Shown: positions 17,334 through 27,094, counted from the stretch's first letter. The stretch: DNA of 64,000 bases from Lachnospiraceae bacterium C1.1 (GCA_030434875.1 JAUISW010000002.1:28993-92992); one strand, 5' to 3'. Made by a program: numbers and translations. Notes: generated from the sequence alone by a model not told the origin.

Positions 17334-18356
17334 TTTTAGTTCATTTTCGCGAGTTGTGTAAATCTGTGTTGTCTGAACATTTTTATGGTGCATTAATTGC
17401 TGGGTGAGACGTAAATCACCATTTGATTCCAGTACATTCATTGCAAAAGTTGCTCTTAAACGGTGAGGAGTAACATTTTTTGTTATATTTGCAGCATCTT
17501 TATATCTTTTTACAAGTCGTTCGGTTGATTTAATGGTTATACGGTATCCAGACTGCCTGAATATTTTACCATCACTATCTTTTATATTTCTTCCGTGGTT
17601 AAGAAAAAGAGCTTTCTCATTTTTGTCAGGTTTGTATAGACTTTCCCTGATCTCAAGATATTCCCTCACAGCGCCCTCGGATTCGTCACTCATATAAACA
17701 TAATCATCTGTTTCTTGCTTACCCTTCTGAGTAACTCTGATACTGTGATTATTAAAATTTATATCGTCTATATCTATTCCGACCAATTCTGATACTCGAA
17801 GACCGGTTGCGAAAAAAAGCAAAGCAATAGCAGTGTCGCGTACACTGTTCTTTTCATAGTATTTTTTTTGTTTATTACTTAGTCCTTCTCCATCAACTAC
17901 AGAATTAAGAAAAGATGCTTTTTCATCTTTATCGAGATAAACTACTTTATGTTCTTCGGCTGCGACATCAGCTTCGTCAAATGGATTTGGACCTTGTATT
18001 CGTTTTGTTCGGATCAGGAATTTGAAGAATCCATTTAGTGCAGCAAGACAGTGCTTTTTGCTTGATGATTTAAGACTACGTATGCTGCGCATATAGTGTC
18101 CTGCATCAGCATCAGTAAGATTATTAATGCTTTCAATTGGAATTTCTCGGATTGTGTGATTTTTAAGGCTGGTTATATTTTCAGTCATCCATATGAGGAA
18201 TTTACGGATTTCAATAGCGTAACTTAGGGCTGTGTTTGCAGAGTGTCTTCCGGATTTATTATCAAAGTAGTTCTGACAATATTCAGGTAAAGTTTCGATT
18301 ATTTCATTTGCACTGTTATAGGTTTTTTTGCTGATCAAATCCTTGTATTCTGACAT
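17301..18356 (-). CDS. Tyrosine recombinase / integrase
   Basis: This 351-residue enzyme has a SAM-like core-binding domain (about 1-140) and a catalytic domain with Arg in ATGLRVSELVG near 200, the HRLR motif near 302 and the nucleophile Tyr in TTQIYTTREN near 336. It matches XerC/D-like solitary integrases rather than phage integrases with long arm-binding domains. It cuts and rejoins DNA at specific sites; targets are unknown. Just upstream (18380-18424) lie repeats of ATTATTAGA, including a perfect palindrome that recurs beside the serine recombinase 10.3 kb away. Its 3' end overlaps a truncated lipoprotein gene. Confidence 0.92.
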   Translation of the reverse strand: MSEYKDLISKKTYNSANEIIETLPEYCQNYFDNKSGRHSANTALSYAIEIRKFLIWMTENITSLKNHTIREIPIESINNLTDADAGHYMRSIRSLKSSSKKHCLAALNGFFKFLIRTKRIQGPNPFDEADVAAEEHKVVYLDKDEKASFLNSVVDGEGLSNKQKKYYEKNSVRDTAIALLFFATGLRVSELVGIDIDDINFNNHSIRVTQKGKQETDDYVYMSDESEGAVREYLEIRESLYKPDKNEKALFLNHGRNIKDSDGKIFRQSGYRITIKSTERLVKRYKDAANITKNVTPHRLRATFAMNVLESNGDLRLTQQLMHHKNVQTTQIYTTRENELKSYRNITESNE

Positions 18357-18379
18357 TTTTATCCAGTCTCCATATACTA

Positions 18380-18424
18380 ATTATTAGATTATCTTAAACT
18401 TGTCTAATAATGTTTATTATTAGA
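18380..18424. repeat. ATTATTAGA half-site cluster and palindrome upstream of the integrase
   Basis: ATTATTAGA occurs at 18380-18388. A perfect palindrome, TCTAATAAT-GTTT-ATTATTAGA, spans 18403-18424. The core GTCTAATAAT-RY-TTATTATTRGA recurs at 28751. Paired 9-bp arms with a short spacer resemble tyrosine-recombinase core sites. Autoregulatory binding is the alternative. The rest of the 308-bp gap (18357-18664) is AT-rich with no gene seen. Confidence 0.7.
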
Positions 18425-18664
18425 TATAAGGCAGAAAAAATCAAGAGATACGTATATTATAATAAACAATGTTTGCTTTGAGAATGTTGCTAGATATTTT
18501 TAGATCTTAGTAAGCTTGTTTAAAATAAAATACACCATGAGGCCTGATTTTAGGCTATATATGGCACTCTTACGATTGCATACAAGAGGCATATTTTATA
18601 AAATATAAGGTAAGATTGAAATAATATGCCCCATAGTCCGAATAAATACATGGGAGAAAAATAT

Positions 18665-21430
18665 ATGTATCAAAATGAAAAATATAGAGACAAAGCTGGT
18701 AAATATGAATCATTACATAATATTGTTCTTATGAGTGATCGCTTGAATCCTGTTAGAATAATTTTACCTATTATTGTTATTATTTCAATAATTGTGGTTA
18801 TGTGTGTATATACATATATGCAGAAAAAAATTATCATCAAGGATGTTGAAAAGGTAACAGATCAGATGGCAGAATATATCGCAGGAAATATAGCCAGAGA
18901 TATGAATTATGCCAAGAGCAGTATTAGATTAGCCTCATCGACTATTTCTGAGTCAATGACATCTGAAAATTTAGAAGATCCGGCAGAAATCATAACGCCT
19001 ATGGTTGCAAATACACCATTTGGCGGAATTGAATATATCAGATCTGATGGAATGAATGTAATGAATATAGGCGAACCATTTGATGCAAGTGACAGAGTCT
19101 ATTATATAGAGGGTATTAAAGGTAATACGGGTATTTGGAATAATTTTCATCCCAAAACATCGAAAGAGACATTAATGAATTTTTATACACCTATCATTTA
19201 TAATGGCAAGGTTACCGGAGTTTTAACAGGATATATTGCTGCAACAAGACAGATTGCGCCATTGTATGATACGAAATTATATGGGCAGGATATATATGGC
19301 TTTTTGGTTGATGAAAATAACATGATAATTTGTTCAACATTAAATTATGAATATGTACAGGATCTATCACTTGATCTGTTTATGGACAATTTAGGCTTTG
19401 ATGAAGATCAGAAGTTAAGACTTAACAACATAATTGTTAACGCGAGAGAAGTTGCAGCGTGTTATAAAGAGCCAGGGGGAAAGGGAAGAGTATGTGTTAC
19501 AACAGTTCCCGGAACTGACTGGAAAGTTGTGATCAGTGTTCCACAAAAATCCTTTAATGCGATTATTAATAAGTATACAAAAAATTCTGTAATCACAATT
19601 TTTATCATTAGTTTAATTCTTATATCATATGCAGCATTTGTACTTTTGAAAAATATATACAGACGTAGGGAAATTGCAAAGGAAAATGCAAAACTTGAAG
19701 AAGAAAATCGCATCTTCGATGCAGAAAACAAGCGGGCTTTTACAGAAATATCGGAGATCCGGGACATCATTGCATCTGCAAATATGGGAACCTGGCGTAT
19801 TGAACTTGTTGACGGCAAAGAACCACGTATGTATGTTGATGATACCATGAAGGCACTGCTGGGCGTTGCGGGTACGGAAAGAAGTCCGGAAGAAACATAT
19901 AATGACTGGTTTAATAATATTTCGACGCAGGCAGTTCCGTCAGTGCTTGAATCTGTTGCCAGGATGAAAAGGGGAAACTTTGATGAAAATACATATCTTT
20001 GGGTTCATCCAAGCAAGGGAGAACGTTATGTAAGGTGCGGCGGAACAGCACAGATCATTCCGGGCGGATTTCTGCTTAGCGGTTATCATTATGATGTTGA
20101 TGAAGTTGTTCGTGAGGATCTGGCCAGAGTTGCTATGCTGAAAGATGCCCTTAATGAAAAGAATGATTATTATAATACTTTAGGTACACTTGCCGAAAGC
20201 TATAATAGCCTTCACGTTATAGATCTTCTTGAGGATTCAATTATTGAATTTAGTGCAAAAGATAGATTCAGAGATATTGTTAATCATAATAAGGGAGCAG
20301 GAGAAAAAGTTGCTCAGGCTGTAGGGCAGCTTGCTGCTGATGAATGCAGAGAGAGAGCTCTTGAATATACAGATCTTAAAACTCTTGCTGAAAGGATGAA
20401 AAATAAAAAATATATATCAACACAGCTGATAAGTAAGCGCATAGGATGGTTTCTTGCCAGTTTTATAGCGATGGAGACTGATGCTGATGGCCGGCCCACC
20501 AGGGTTGTTCTTACAACACAAAGTATTGATGAAGAAAAGAAATATGAAGAAAAGCTCATCAATAAATCGCGTACGGACGAGCTTACCGGTCTGTTAAACA
20601 GACGTGCTTATGAAGAAGATATATATGAACATAATGATATTCCTGATCATGAATATTTTGTATCAATCTCTCTTGATGTTAATGGACTTAAGGTTGTAAA
20701 TGATACATTAGGGCATGCCGCAGGCGATGAATTACTTATTGGTGCCAGTCAGTGTATGAAGAGATGTCTTGGTTCTTATGGAAAAATATACAGAATCGGA
20801 GGTGACGAATTCATTGCCGTTCTTTTCTGTGATGATAAAAAATTGAAGGAAGTTCTGGATGATTTTGAGAAAACAATAGCTGATTGGAAGGGAAATCTTG
20901 TTGACAGTTTAACTATTTCATATGGTTATATAAGTAAGGAAGAAGAACCGAAAAAGTCGGTTAGGGAACTTGCTGTCATTGCGGATAAGAGAATGTATGA
21001 GGCAAAGTCGGCTCATTACAGAAAAAAGGGAATGGATAGAAGAGGAAATAAGGATGCACACAGCGCTTTATACAAATTGTACAGTAAGATTCTGAAAATA
21101 GATATTTCGAATGATACATATCAGATTATAGATATGGATTCGATGGAACAGACAGCAGAAAAAGGATTTTCTGATAAAATATCATCGTGGCTTTCTGAAT
21201 TTGGTAAGTTAGGACAGGTTTACCCTGATGATCTGCAGGAGTATCTCAATAGGACGGATATTCAATTTATGAGAGACTATTTTATGGAAAATAAAAAATC
21301 TCTTAGTGTTTTCTATAGACGAAAATTTGATGAAGAGTATAAAATGGTAATGATGGAAATTATTCCGGCAAATGATTATAGCGAGACACATCAGAGTCTT
21401 TATTTGTATGTAAAAAAGCTAGACGTATAG
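18665..21430 (+). CDS. Membrane Cache-PAS-GGDEF diguanylate cyclase
   Basis: About 921 residues. A membrane segment lies near residue 30-55, then an extracellular dCache-like sensor (about 60-305), a second membrane segment near 315-335, a PAS-like region, and a GGDEF domain with intact GGDEF near residue 712. It makes the second messenger cyclic-di-GMP in response to an external small molecule. No RxxD inhibitory site precedes the GGDEF motif. A C-terminal extension of about 125 residues follows and looks like another PAS fold, an unusual order. ATG 18665 follows GGGAGAAA; ATG 18626 is the alternative. Confidence 0.88.
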   Translation: MYQNEKYRDKAGKYESLHNIVLMSDRLNPVRIILPIIVIISIIVVMCVYTYMQKKIIIKDVEKVTDQMAEYIAGNIARDMNYAKSSIRLASSTISESMTSENLEDPAEIITPMVANTPFGGIEYIRSDGMNVMNIGEPFDASDRVYYIEGIKGNTGIWNNFHPKTSKETLMNFYTPIIYNGKVTGVLTGYIAATRQIAPLYDTKLYGQDIYGFLVDENNMIICSTLNYEYVQDLSLDLFMDNLGFDEDQKLRLNNIIVNAREVAACYKEPGGKGRVCVTTVPGTDWKVVISVPQKSFNAIINKYTKNSVITIFIISLILISYAAFVLLKNIYRRREIAKENAKLEEENRIFDAENKRAFTEISEIRDIIASANMGTWRIELVDGKEPRMYVDDTMKALLGVAGTERSPEETYNDWFNNISTQAVPSVLESVARMKRGNFDENTYLWVHPSKGERYVRCGGTAQIIPGGFLLSGYHYDVDEVVREDLARVAMLKDALNEKNDYYNTLGTLAESYNSLHVIDLLEDSIIEFSAKDRFRDIVNHNKGAGEKVAQAVGQLAADECRERALEYTDLKTLAERMKNKKYISTQLISKRIGWFLASFIAMETDADGRPTRVVLTTQSIDEEKKYEEKLINKSRTDELTGLLNRRAYEEDIYEHNDIPDHEYFVSISLDVNGLKVVNDTLGHAAGDELLIGASQCMKRCLGSYGKIYRIGGDEFIAVLFCDDKKLKEVLDDFEKTIADWKGNLVDSLTISYGYISKEEEPKKSVRELAVIADKRMYEAKSAHYRKKGMDRRGNKDAHSALYKLYSKILKIDISNDTYQIIDMDSMEQTAEKGFSDKISSWLSEFGKLGQVYPDDLQEYLNRTDIQFMRDYFMENKKSLSVFYRRKFDEEYKMVMMEIIPANDYSETHQSLYLYVKKLDV

Positions 21431-21797
21431 GTTGAGCTATATTTATAAAAAAATGAAAGGCTGCAGATATTTTAAGGATGAGTTTATATAGTATTATCAG
21501 TTTGAGGGCAGACATGAAGGCAATTGATCTTGGCCCGATCACAGACAACACCAGAATTATAGTCAAATATTATGCTAAAAGTCATAGCATATGTTCTGTC
21601 AGCAGGCAGGAAATAACATTGCCTGTAACTTAACTGTTTTGACTAAATAAACAGAAAAGCTCTTAGGGAATTTGTTTATTCTCTGAGAGCTTTTTTTGAT
21701 GAAAGAAAATGATATAGAACTATGACTTTTCGTCACAGCATATTTTGTGTTATATTGTTGTGTGTTTTTAATAAAAATTTTATAAAAGAGGATGAAA
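21431..21797 (+). other. 367-bp gap with hairpins and a terminator
   Basis: A strong terminator, AGCTCTTAGGGA against TCTCTGAGAGCT followed by seven T, lies at 21658-21697. Upstream are a hairpin TATGCT..AGCATA near 21570-21590 and the motif AAAAGTCATAG. Downstream, the minus-strand motif GTGACGAAAAGTCATAG at 21722-21738 recurs at 27007. A 51-codon frame (21478-21633) has only a weak start site, and I do not call it a gene. Confidence 0.5.
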
Positions 21798-22736
21798 ATG
21801 GGGAAAAATAAAATAAAACTTTCAAGGGTAGTTTGTACGATATCTATTGCATCGATGGCATTTTTTATGACAGCATGTTCTGCAAAGGGAATGGCAAAAG
21901 CGGCATTAGACAAGGGAGGAGAGATAATAAAAGAAAAAATAGATGAAGACTATAGGAAGAAGGATGAAGAATGTCGGAAAGTTCTTGAAGAAAGGGCTGA
22001 ATTATACGGTATTGATCCGGAAGGTATTTTAATATCAAGCGGCGGAACGTATTTAAAAGTACCAGTAGATACTATTCATTCATATGAGGATATGGAGTCA
22101 CATATAGGTAATTTCAGAAGATGGCTTCGTTTTGCCTATGCGGAAATGCCAAGAAGCCGGTATTTCGTATCAGTTAATGATCGTAATGATCTGGATATAT
22201 GGTATGGTGGTTTTAGTGAACAGGATTATGGATATGATTCAGAATATTATTGGGATGATGAGTATATATTGAGTAGTTATGCGCAGCATCTTGTTGACAA
22301 CGCAAGAGAAGAAGATAAATCAGCAGAAAAATTTTATGAGATAACAGGAATAGATGAGGATACAGCTATAGCTATACGAAGCAGAGTCATTCAAACTTAT
22401 CCTTCATTTAATATAGAAGAGCCTGATAAGAATGAGCATACTTATACATTTATTCCGGGGGATACTATTATGCATTGTGAGAAATTTGTTATAGGTGATG
22501 AGGAATGTCCTATAGAGGCCGGTGTTTATAATGTAGACCTACCGGATGATCATGGGATCATACATATCACAGATTCTAATGACAATACAATTTACAGACT
22601 GGATGCGAAATACAGATATGGCCATACAGATGAAATATATAATTATGAAATGCTTCCGGTTAAAGTGGAACTAAAAAAAGGTAATATAATTTATATGACA
22701 AATGCAACATCCACATTTGATAGTTGTGTTGAATGA
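21798..22736 (+). CDS. Lipoprotein of unknown function
   Basis: This protein of about 312 residues has a basic N-terminus, a hydrophobic core and lipobox MTAC (near residue 25-28), so it should be anchored outside the membrane. A charged helical stretch follows, then a mixed region rich in Asp, Tyr and Glu with no domain I recognise. ATG 21798 is preceded by AAGAGG at good spacing; ATG 21792 would be too close. A second tiny lipoprotein gene follows 37 bp downstream, so the two may act together. Confidence 0.75.
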   Translation: MGKNKIKLSRVVCTISIASMAFFMTACSAKGMAKAALDKGGEIIKEKIDEDYRKKDEECRKVLEERAELYGIDPEGILISSGGTYLKVPVDTIHSYEDMESHIGNFRRWLRFAYAEMPRSRYFVSVNDRNDLDIWYGGFSEQDYGYDSEYYWDDEYILSSYAQHLVDNAREEDKSAEKFYEITGIDEDTAIAIRSRVIQTYPSFNIEEPDKNEHTYTFIPGDTIMHCEKFVIGDEECPIEAGVYNVDLPDDHGIIHITDSNDNTIYRLDAKYRYGHTDEIYNYEMLPVKVELKKGNIIYMTNATSTFDSCVE

Positions 22737-22773
22737 CGATTTGCGCTCAATGAACAGGTGGAGGTAGAAAGCG

Positions 22774-22887
22774 TTGAGATTATTAACTAAATTCATAATA
22801 ATCGCAGTATCTGCAGGAATTCTCTGCGGATGTAATGCAGATGAAATTAATGATGAGAATAGTTGTATATGTTTTCCTGAAAACTAA
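22774..22887 (+). CDS. Tiny lipoprotein (37 residues)
   Basis: TTG 22774 is preceded by GGAGGTAGAAAGCG, a near-ideal ribosome binding site. The product is 37 residues: a basic start, a hydrophobic stretch FIIIAVSAGI, then lipobox LCGC, leaving a mature lipopeptide of only about 19 residues with two more cysteines and several acidic residues. It ends at 22887, exactly at a terminator. It lies 37 bp after a larger lipoprotein gene and is probably in its operon. The function is unknown; it resembles bacteriocin-release or entericidin-type lipopeptides only in size and layout. Confidence 0.65.
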   Translation: MRLLTKFIIIAVSAGILCGCNADEINDENSCICFPEN

Positions 22888-22927
22888 AAAATCCTGATCC
22901 AGGATATATTCCGGGGTCAGGATTTTT
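22887..22927. terminator. Bidirectional terminator between lipoproteins and the MATE gene
   Basis: AAAAATCCTGA pairs with TCAGGATTTTT; a nested CC/GG stem lies in the loop. It separates convergent genes and has A- and T-runs on both sides. Confidence 0.88.
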
Positions 22928-22947
22928 AATATCATCTTATGAATGTT

Positions 22948-24309
22948 TCACTCTTTAATTTTTTTATATGTACCAAAATACATGGTGAGAAAGCTTGCTG
23001 ATCCACCGATTACATTTGATATGGGTTCTGCAAGAAATACGCCCAACACACCAAGCCCAAAGAGTTTGGGAAGCAGCAGAGTAAGCGGAACTACTATGAT
23101 CACTTTTCTAAATAATGAAAAAAAGATAGACTGGCGGGCTTTTCCAAGGGCAACAAAGCTGGATTGTCCGGCGAATTGCAGAGCCATAAAAATAAAACCG
23201 CCAAAATAGATCATCATAGGAACCTGTCCTGTGCTGATCATTTTTTTATCTGAAGAGAACATAGTCAAAAAAGCGTGTGGGAAAAGCATTATAAGTGCCC
23301 ACATGATAAAAGTATACAAAACTCCGACAAGAGACATAAATCGAATTCCTTCTTTTACTCTGCGGTTCAATTTTGCACCGTAATTATAACTTATGATAGG
23401 CTGCGCTCCTGCGGTTATCCCATTTATTGGTAAACTGATCATATCACGTACTGAGTTAATTATAGTCATGATCCCAACATAGAGATCGCCTCCGTGTATT
23501 GAAAGTGTTGCATTACAGATCGCCTGAACAAGGCAGTTTGTGGCACTCATAATAAATCCTGCAAGACCAAGAGGAATAATCTCTTTTAAGAGAGAAAAAT
23601 TTGGCTTTAATAGGTCGCCGAATCTGAGCTTTATGATAGCTTGCTTACCCATCAAGAATCTAACTACAAATATACAAGAGAAGAATTGAGCAATGACTGA
23701 TGCTATTGCAGCTCCGGCTACACCCATGTTCAGAATAAAGATAAACAACGGATCTAAAATAATGTTTATAAAGGCACCAAGCATCATGTAGGTCATGGCT
23801 TTTGAGGCAAAACCTTGAAGATTGATAAAGCCATTCATACCTGTTCCCAGTGTGACAAAAATGGTTCCGATCAGATATATTGACAGGTATCCGGAAGCAT
23901 ACGGGTAGGTCACATCGCTGGCTCCAAGCAGATAAAGAAGTGGTTTCTGCAAAAGAAATATTACAGTTGCACAAACTAGCCCATTAAGAAACTGCATGGA
24001 CATTGTTGTAGACTCTATTTTGTGTGCTCTTTTTTCATCTGATCGTCCTCTGGCAATCGCACACAGTGGAGCTCCTCCGGTGGCGAAGAGATTGGTGAAT
24101 GCTGCGATCAGACTTATAATAGGAAATGTTAATCCGACACCTGTGAGTGCAACTCCATCTTCAACACCGGGCATATGACCTAAATAAATTCTGTCTACGA
24201 TATTATAAATGACCTGGACAAGTTGAGCCAGCGTAAGCGGAATGGCCTGCGCCAAAATCAATTTGCTGATCTTTCCATGAGCAAAGTCGCCTTTTTTTGT
24301 CTTTTCCAT
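22948..24309 (-). CDS. MATE family multidrug efflux transporter
   Basis: The 453-residue membrane protein has about twelve hydrophobic segments in two homologous halves. The early ILAQAIPLTLAQLVQVIYNIVD (split by membrane helix 1) and GVGLTFPI resemble MATE/DinF-type Na+- or H+-driven exporters of drugs or metabolites. ATG 24309 has AGGAG six bases upstream; a TTG two codons earlier is the alternative. It forms a single-gene unit closed by the shared terminator. Confidence 0.93.
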   Translation of the reverse strand: MEKTKKGDFAHGKISKLILAQAIPLTLAQLVQVIYNIVDRIYLGHMPGVEDGVALTGVGLTFPIISLIAAFTNLFATGGAPLCAIARGRSDEKRAHKIESTTMSMQFLNGLVCATVIFLLQKPLLYLLGASDVTYPYASGYLSIYLIGTIFVTLGTGMNGFINLQGFASKAMTYMMLGAFINIILDPLFIFILNMGVAGAAIASVIAQFFSCIFVVRFLMGKQAIIKLRFGDLLKPNFSLLKEIIPLGLAGFIMSATNCLVQAICNATLSIHGGDLYVGIMTIINSVRDMISLPINGITAGAQPIISYNYGAKLNRRVKEGIRFMSLVGVLYTFIMWALIMLFPHAFLTMFSSDKKMISTGQVPMMIYFGGFIFMALQFAGQSSFVALGKARQSIFFSLFRKVIIVVPLTLLLPKLFGLGVLGVFLAEPISNVIGGSASFLTMYFGTYKKIKE

Positions 24310-24462
24310 TTTCAACTCCTAATGTTAAATACAAAAAAATATTATATACTAGTTTTAAGAGTTGCGAAAGTTTTGGAATTATTAAAATCTGCAAAGAAAA
24401 TTGGAATTTTTGAGACTTTGCATCATACTTTATATTTTTTGATCTGATGGAGGAAATAACAG

Positions 24463-24606
24463 ATGAAAGTTGGAATATCCGCTTGTTCTAATGGACATTT
24501 GCCGGAATGGCAGGATCAGATAAAAACACTTAAGAATGCAAAAGCTATTATGATTGGAAAAGAACATATCTTCCGAGATAGATGGCTTGGCGCAACGCAA
24601 AATTAG
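24463..24606 (+). pseudogene. Gene stub, possible LD-carboxypeptidase (S66) N-terminus
   Basis: A GGAGG site precedes ATG 24463 and a 47-codon frame. Its opening VGISACSNGHLPEWQDQI resembles the first strand and helix of S66-family murein tetrapeptide LD-carboxypeptidases. After about 23 residues the resemblance stops, and the frame ends within an inverted repeat (GGCGC..GCGCC, 24589-24614). It is best read as the leftover 5' end of a deleted gene. The family call is tentative. Confidence 0.4.
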
Positions 24607-24634
24607 CGAAGCGCCCATAGCCTTTTTTATCGAA

Positions 24635-25819
24635 TTAGTTTAAATCCTTGAGAGCAGTAAAGACGTGTGGTTCTTTATCGTACATATTTTCAAGATTGGA
24701 CAGATATTCTTTATAATCTTCCTCGGTAAGTGATTCCCAAGTTTCACCTTCATCGTAAGAGGTTGACCACATATCCGCAGAGTCTGCAGTCTCATCAACT
24801 TTAAGAGATACTTGAGGGGACATTTCAGTTGTATTGTTAATAATATCATACAAATTTGTAATAGTGACGCCTGCACCCTCAAGTAAATATTCGACGATAC
24901 CTGTACTATATATCTTAAAATAATCTCTGTTGTAGCCTGAAACGACATGAGCAGGCTTGCCGTCTACAGAAGTATAAACATCATAAATATCATTGGTTTC
25001 CATATCACCAATAACCATTTCATCGATGCCGTCGGCATTGATATCTGCATAGCAAACTCCGATGGCTTCCATGGGATCTTTTGCCTCATTACCTTGTGTA
25101 ATTGAATAATACATAGGGCTGAGGTCTGCTGCTTCAAGTTCATTTGCGTCTTTGGCATTTTTTATTGTTGCAATTATCTCTTTTACATAATCTTCAAAAA
25201 TATCTTCACCCTTTGTACCTGCACCATCTGCATAGGTTCCGCCGTTAACGGGTTGAAGCGTTGCAGCAATTTCTCTTGCATTATCATATATTGCTGCGTA
25301 GGATTCGGGCATTTCTTCTCCGGTTGTATAATCCCACTGAACATCTGAAGGATATGAAATGTACACCTGATATAGCTTGCCGTCACCATCTGTGAGCTCG
25401 CCAATCTTAGTTTTCATACCACCTAAGTTTTCATAGCTGTCTGTGGTGCAAACATTAAAGATAAATCCGCCAAAACCGGCTTCACTGCTTGCTTTATCAT
25501 AGATGCTAATTGAATTTTCGAAGCTGGTTGCAAGGTATGTTCCTTCATACTCAGCAGGCATTGTAATAGAAATACGACCATTGGATACTACTCCATTTTT
25601 ATTAGGAGTTAATTCTTCCTCATTATTATCTGATGCTTCTTCAGAAATTTCCTCGGTTTCGTTTTTTGCTTCTGATGCTGCTTCTGTTGAAGTATCAGTA
25701 ACGTTTTCTACTGCTGTGGCTTCAGTGCTGGCATTAGCCTGTGTTTCTGATGTATGCGCAGCTTCGCATCCCGTCAATAAAATTGCACATCCCAAAGTTA
25801 ATAATAGTGATCTTTTCAT
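24635..25819 (-). CDS. Lipoprotein with acidic linker
   Basis: The 394-residue protein has a signal peptide with lipobox LTGC (near residue 14-17) and a 60-residue Ser/Thr/Glu/Ala linker, then an extracellular region. Near residue 235 is DINADGIDEMVIGD, which looks like a calcium-binding FG-GAP/EF-hand-type loop. Function is unknown. ATG 25819 sits after GGAGGAGAAGT; a longer start at 25846 would spoil the signal peptide. The gene is monocistronic as far as can be seen. Confidence 0.78.
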   Translation of the reverse strand: MKRSLLLTLGCAILLTGCEAAHTSETQANASTEATAVENVTDTSTEAASEAKNETEEISEEASDNNEEELTPNKNGVVSNGRISITMPAEYEGTYLATSFENSISIYDKASSEAGFGGFIFNVCTTDSYENLGGMKTKIGELTDGDGKLYQVYISYPSDVQWDYTTGEEMPESYAAIYDNAREIAATLQPVNGGTYADGAGTKGEDIFEDYVKEIIATIKNAKDANELEAADLSPMYYSITQGNEAKDPMEAIGVCYADINADGIDEMVIGDMETNDIYDVYTSVDGKPAHVVSGYNRDYFKIYSTGIVEYLLEGAGVTITNLYDIINNTTEMSPQVSLKVDETADSADMWSTSYDEGETWESLTEEDYKEYLSNLENMYDKEPHVFTALKDLN

Positions 25820-26015
25820 ACTTCTCCTCCTCAAAAATCTATCCAAACATAAAGTTCTATAGCGTTTGCAAATATAATAGCATAAGTTATAGGAATTTTG
25901 TTATAATTATTTCATAAATTATAGGAGTGGGGGTACTGATTCAACAAAAAACGTAGATCATATTGGATTTCCGAATTCTCAAGGTAAGTGGCGTATTCGG
26001 AACTAAGGGGGAAAA

Positions 26016-26849
26016 ATGAAAAAAAAACACGGATTTATATCATATATATTTATTATATTAGGAGCCATTATGGCCAGTTTTTCTGTTGCATTGATACTGC
26101 TTCCAAATGACGCTATTGATTACGGAACAGCAGGTGTTGCAATCATCATAAGCAAACTTACAGGAGTAAAACTGTCTCTTTGCATTATTGCGGTGTTTAT
26201 TCCATTTTTGGTCGCAGGCTATGCATTTCTTGGAAAAACTTTTACTGTAAAAGCTGCGATAGGATCTGTTGTTTATACCATAGGTCTGTCTTTTTTCGAA
26301 AATATTTCATTTGAACTTAATACAGAACATTTCCTGGCTGTAGCTTTTGGAGGGGCGATACTTGGAGCAGGATTGTCATTGATACTTAGAAGCGGTGGCT
26401 GTATAGACGGATCCGAGATATTGGCAAATATCATAGTCAAAAAAATGTCGGATAAAACAGGGCGCAACTATAGTATGACCCCGATTTTACTGGCGTTTAA
26501 TGCACTTGTTTATATGACGGTATTTGCCTTAATTGACTCAACAGCTGCATTGTTAAGTTTACTTGTTTATGTTGTTGCAACAAATGTTATAGACCACTAT
26601 ACAGATCATTTCGAATCAATTAAACAAGTTACTATAATTACGCAGGACCCCGATGGAATAATAAAAGATATCAAGGACAAGCTTAATAAGACATGTACGA
26701 TCATGGACTCCAGAGGGGCTATTGCAGGAGATAATAATACACTTATTTGTTACATAAGCTACTTCGAGCTTCCTATGATGAAAGAAATTATAACTACACA
26801 CCCCGGAAGTTTCAGCACAGTTTCAACAATTGATGAGATATTAAGATAA
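26016..26849 (+). CDS. YitT family membrane protein (DUF2179 C-terminus)
   Basis: The 277-residue protein has five or six N-terminal membrane segments with family-typical ILLPNDAIDYGTAGVAII near residue 30 and GGCIDGSEILANI near 128. A soluble C-terminal domain (about 195-277) matches DUF2179, including MDSRGAIAG. YitT proteins are widespread in Firmicutes with no settled function. AAGGGGGAAAA precedes the ATG. No terminator follows directly; the next 245 bp are a hairpin-rich non-coding element. Confidence 0.9.
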   Translation: MKKKHGFISYIFIILGAIMASFSVALILLPNDAIDYGTAGVAIIISKLTGVKLSLCIIAVFIPFLVAGYAFLGKTFTVKAAIGSVVYTIGLSFFENISFELNTEHFLAVAFGGAILGAGLSLILRSGGCIDGSEILANIIVKKMSDKTGRNYSMTPILLAFNALVYMTVFALIDSTAALLSLLVYVVATNVIDHYTDHFESIKQVTIITQDPDGIIKDIKDKLNKTCTIMDSRGAIAGDNNTLICYISYFELPMMKEIITTHPGSFSTVSTIDEILR

Positions 26850-26944
26850 AGGAAAGTGAATTTACAACTTAAGTAAATCGTAAGATTAGGATGGGAGATT
26901 TTTAGACTAAAAATAGTATTTGCTGTTCCGTTTATTGTGCTTGT

Positions 26945-27042
26945 TTGATTACATGTGGTATGTACAGGCATTTAAATGGCCTGTTTGCATGACTTTGAGG
27001 CACGCAGTGACGAAAAGTCATAGATTTTTGATACAAAGCATC
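26945..27042. repeat. Hairpin-rich intergenic element (copy 1)
   Basis: In order: CATTTAAATG palindrome followed by GCCTGTTTG, a stem TGACTTT..AAAGTCA (about 26991-27020), and ATTTTTGAT..ATCAAAAA. The same order of CATTTAAATGGC, TGTTTG and an ATTTTTGAT hairpin occurs at 63757-63806. GTGACGAAAAGTCATAG recurs on the minus strand at 21722-21738. It looks like a degenerate interspersed repeat. Confidence 0.5.
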
Positions 27043-27079
27043 AAAAACTCCCCCGGAAATATTTTCCGAGGGAGTTTTT
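27043..27079. terminator. Terminator after the Ig-like pseudogene
   Basis: AAAAACTCCC and GGGAGTTTTT with an inner GGAAA/TTTCC stem form a strong bidirectional terminator just past the pseudogene stop. Confidence 0.9.
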
Positions 27080-27094
27080 CTGTCACAATCAAAA

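Noticed and set aside
21478..21633. 51-codon frame between a cyclase and a lipoprotein
   Set aside because: Weak start site, no recognisable sequence, and it runs through hairpin structure; not enough to call a gene.
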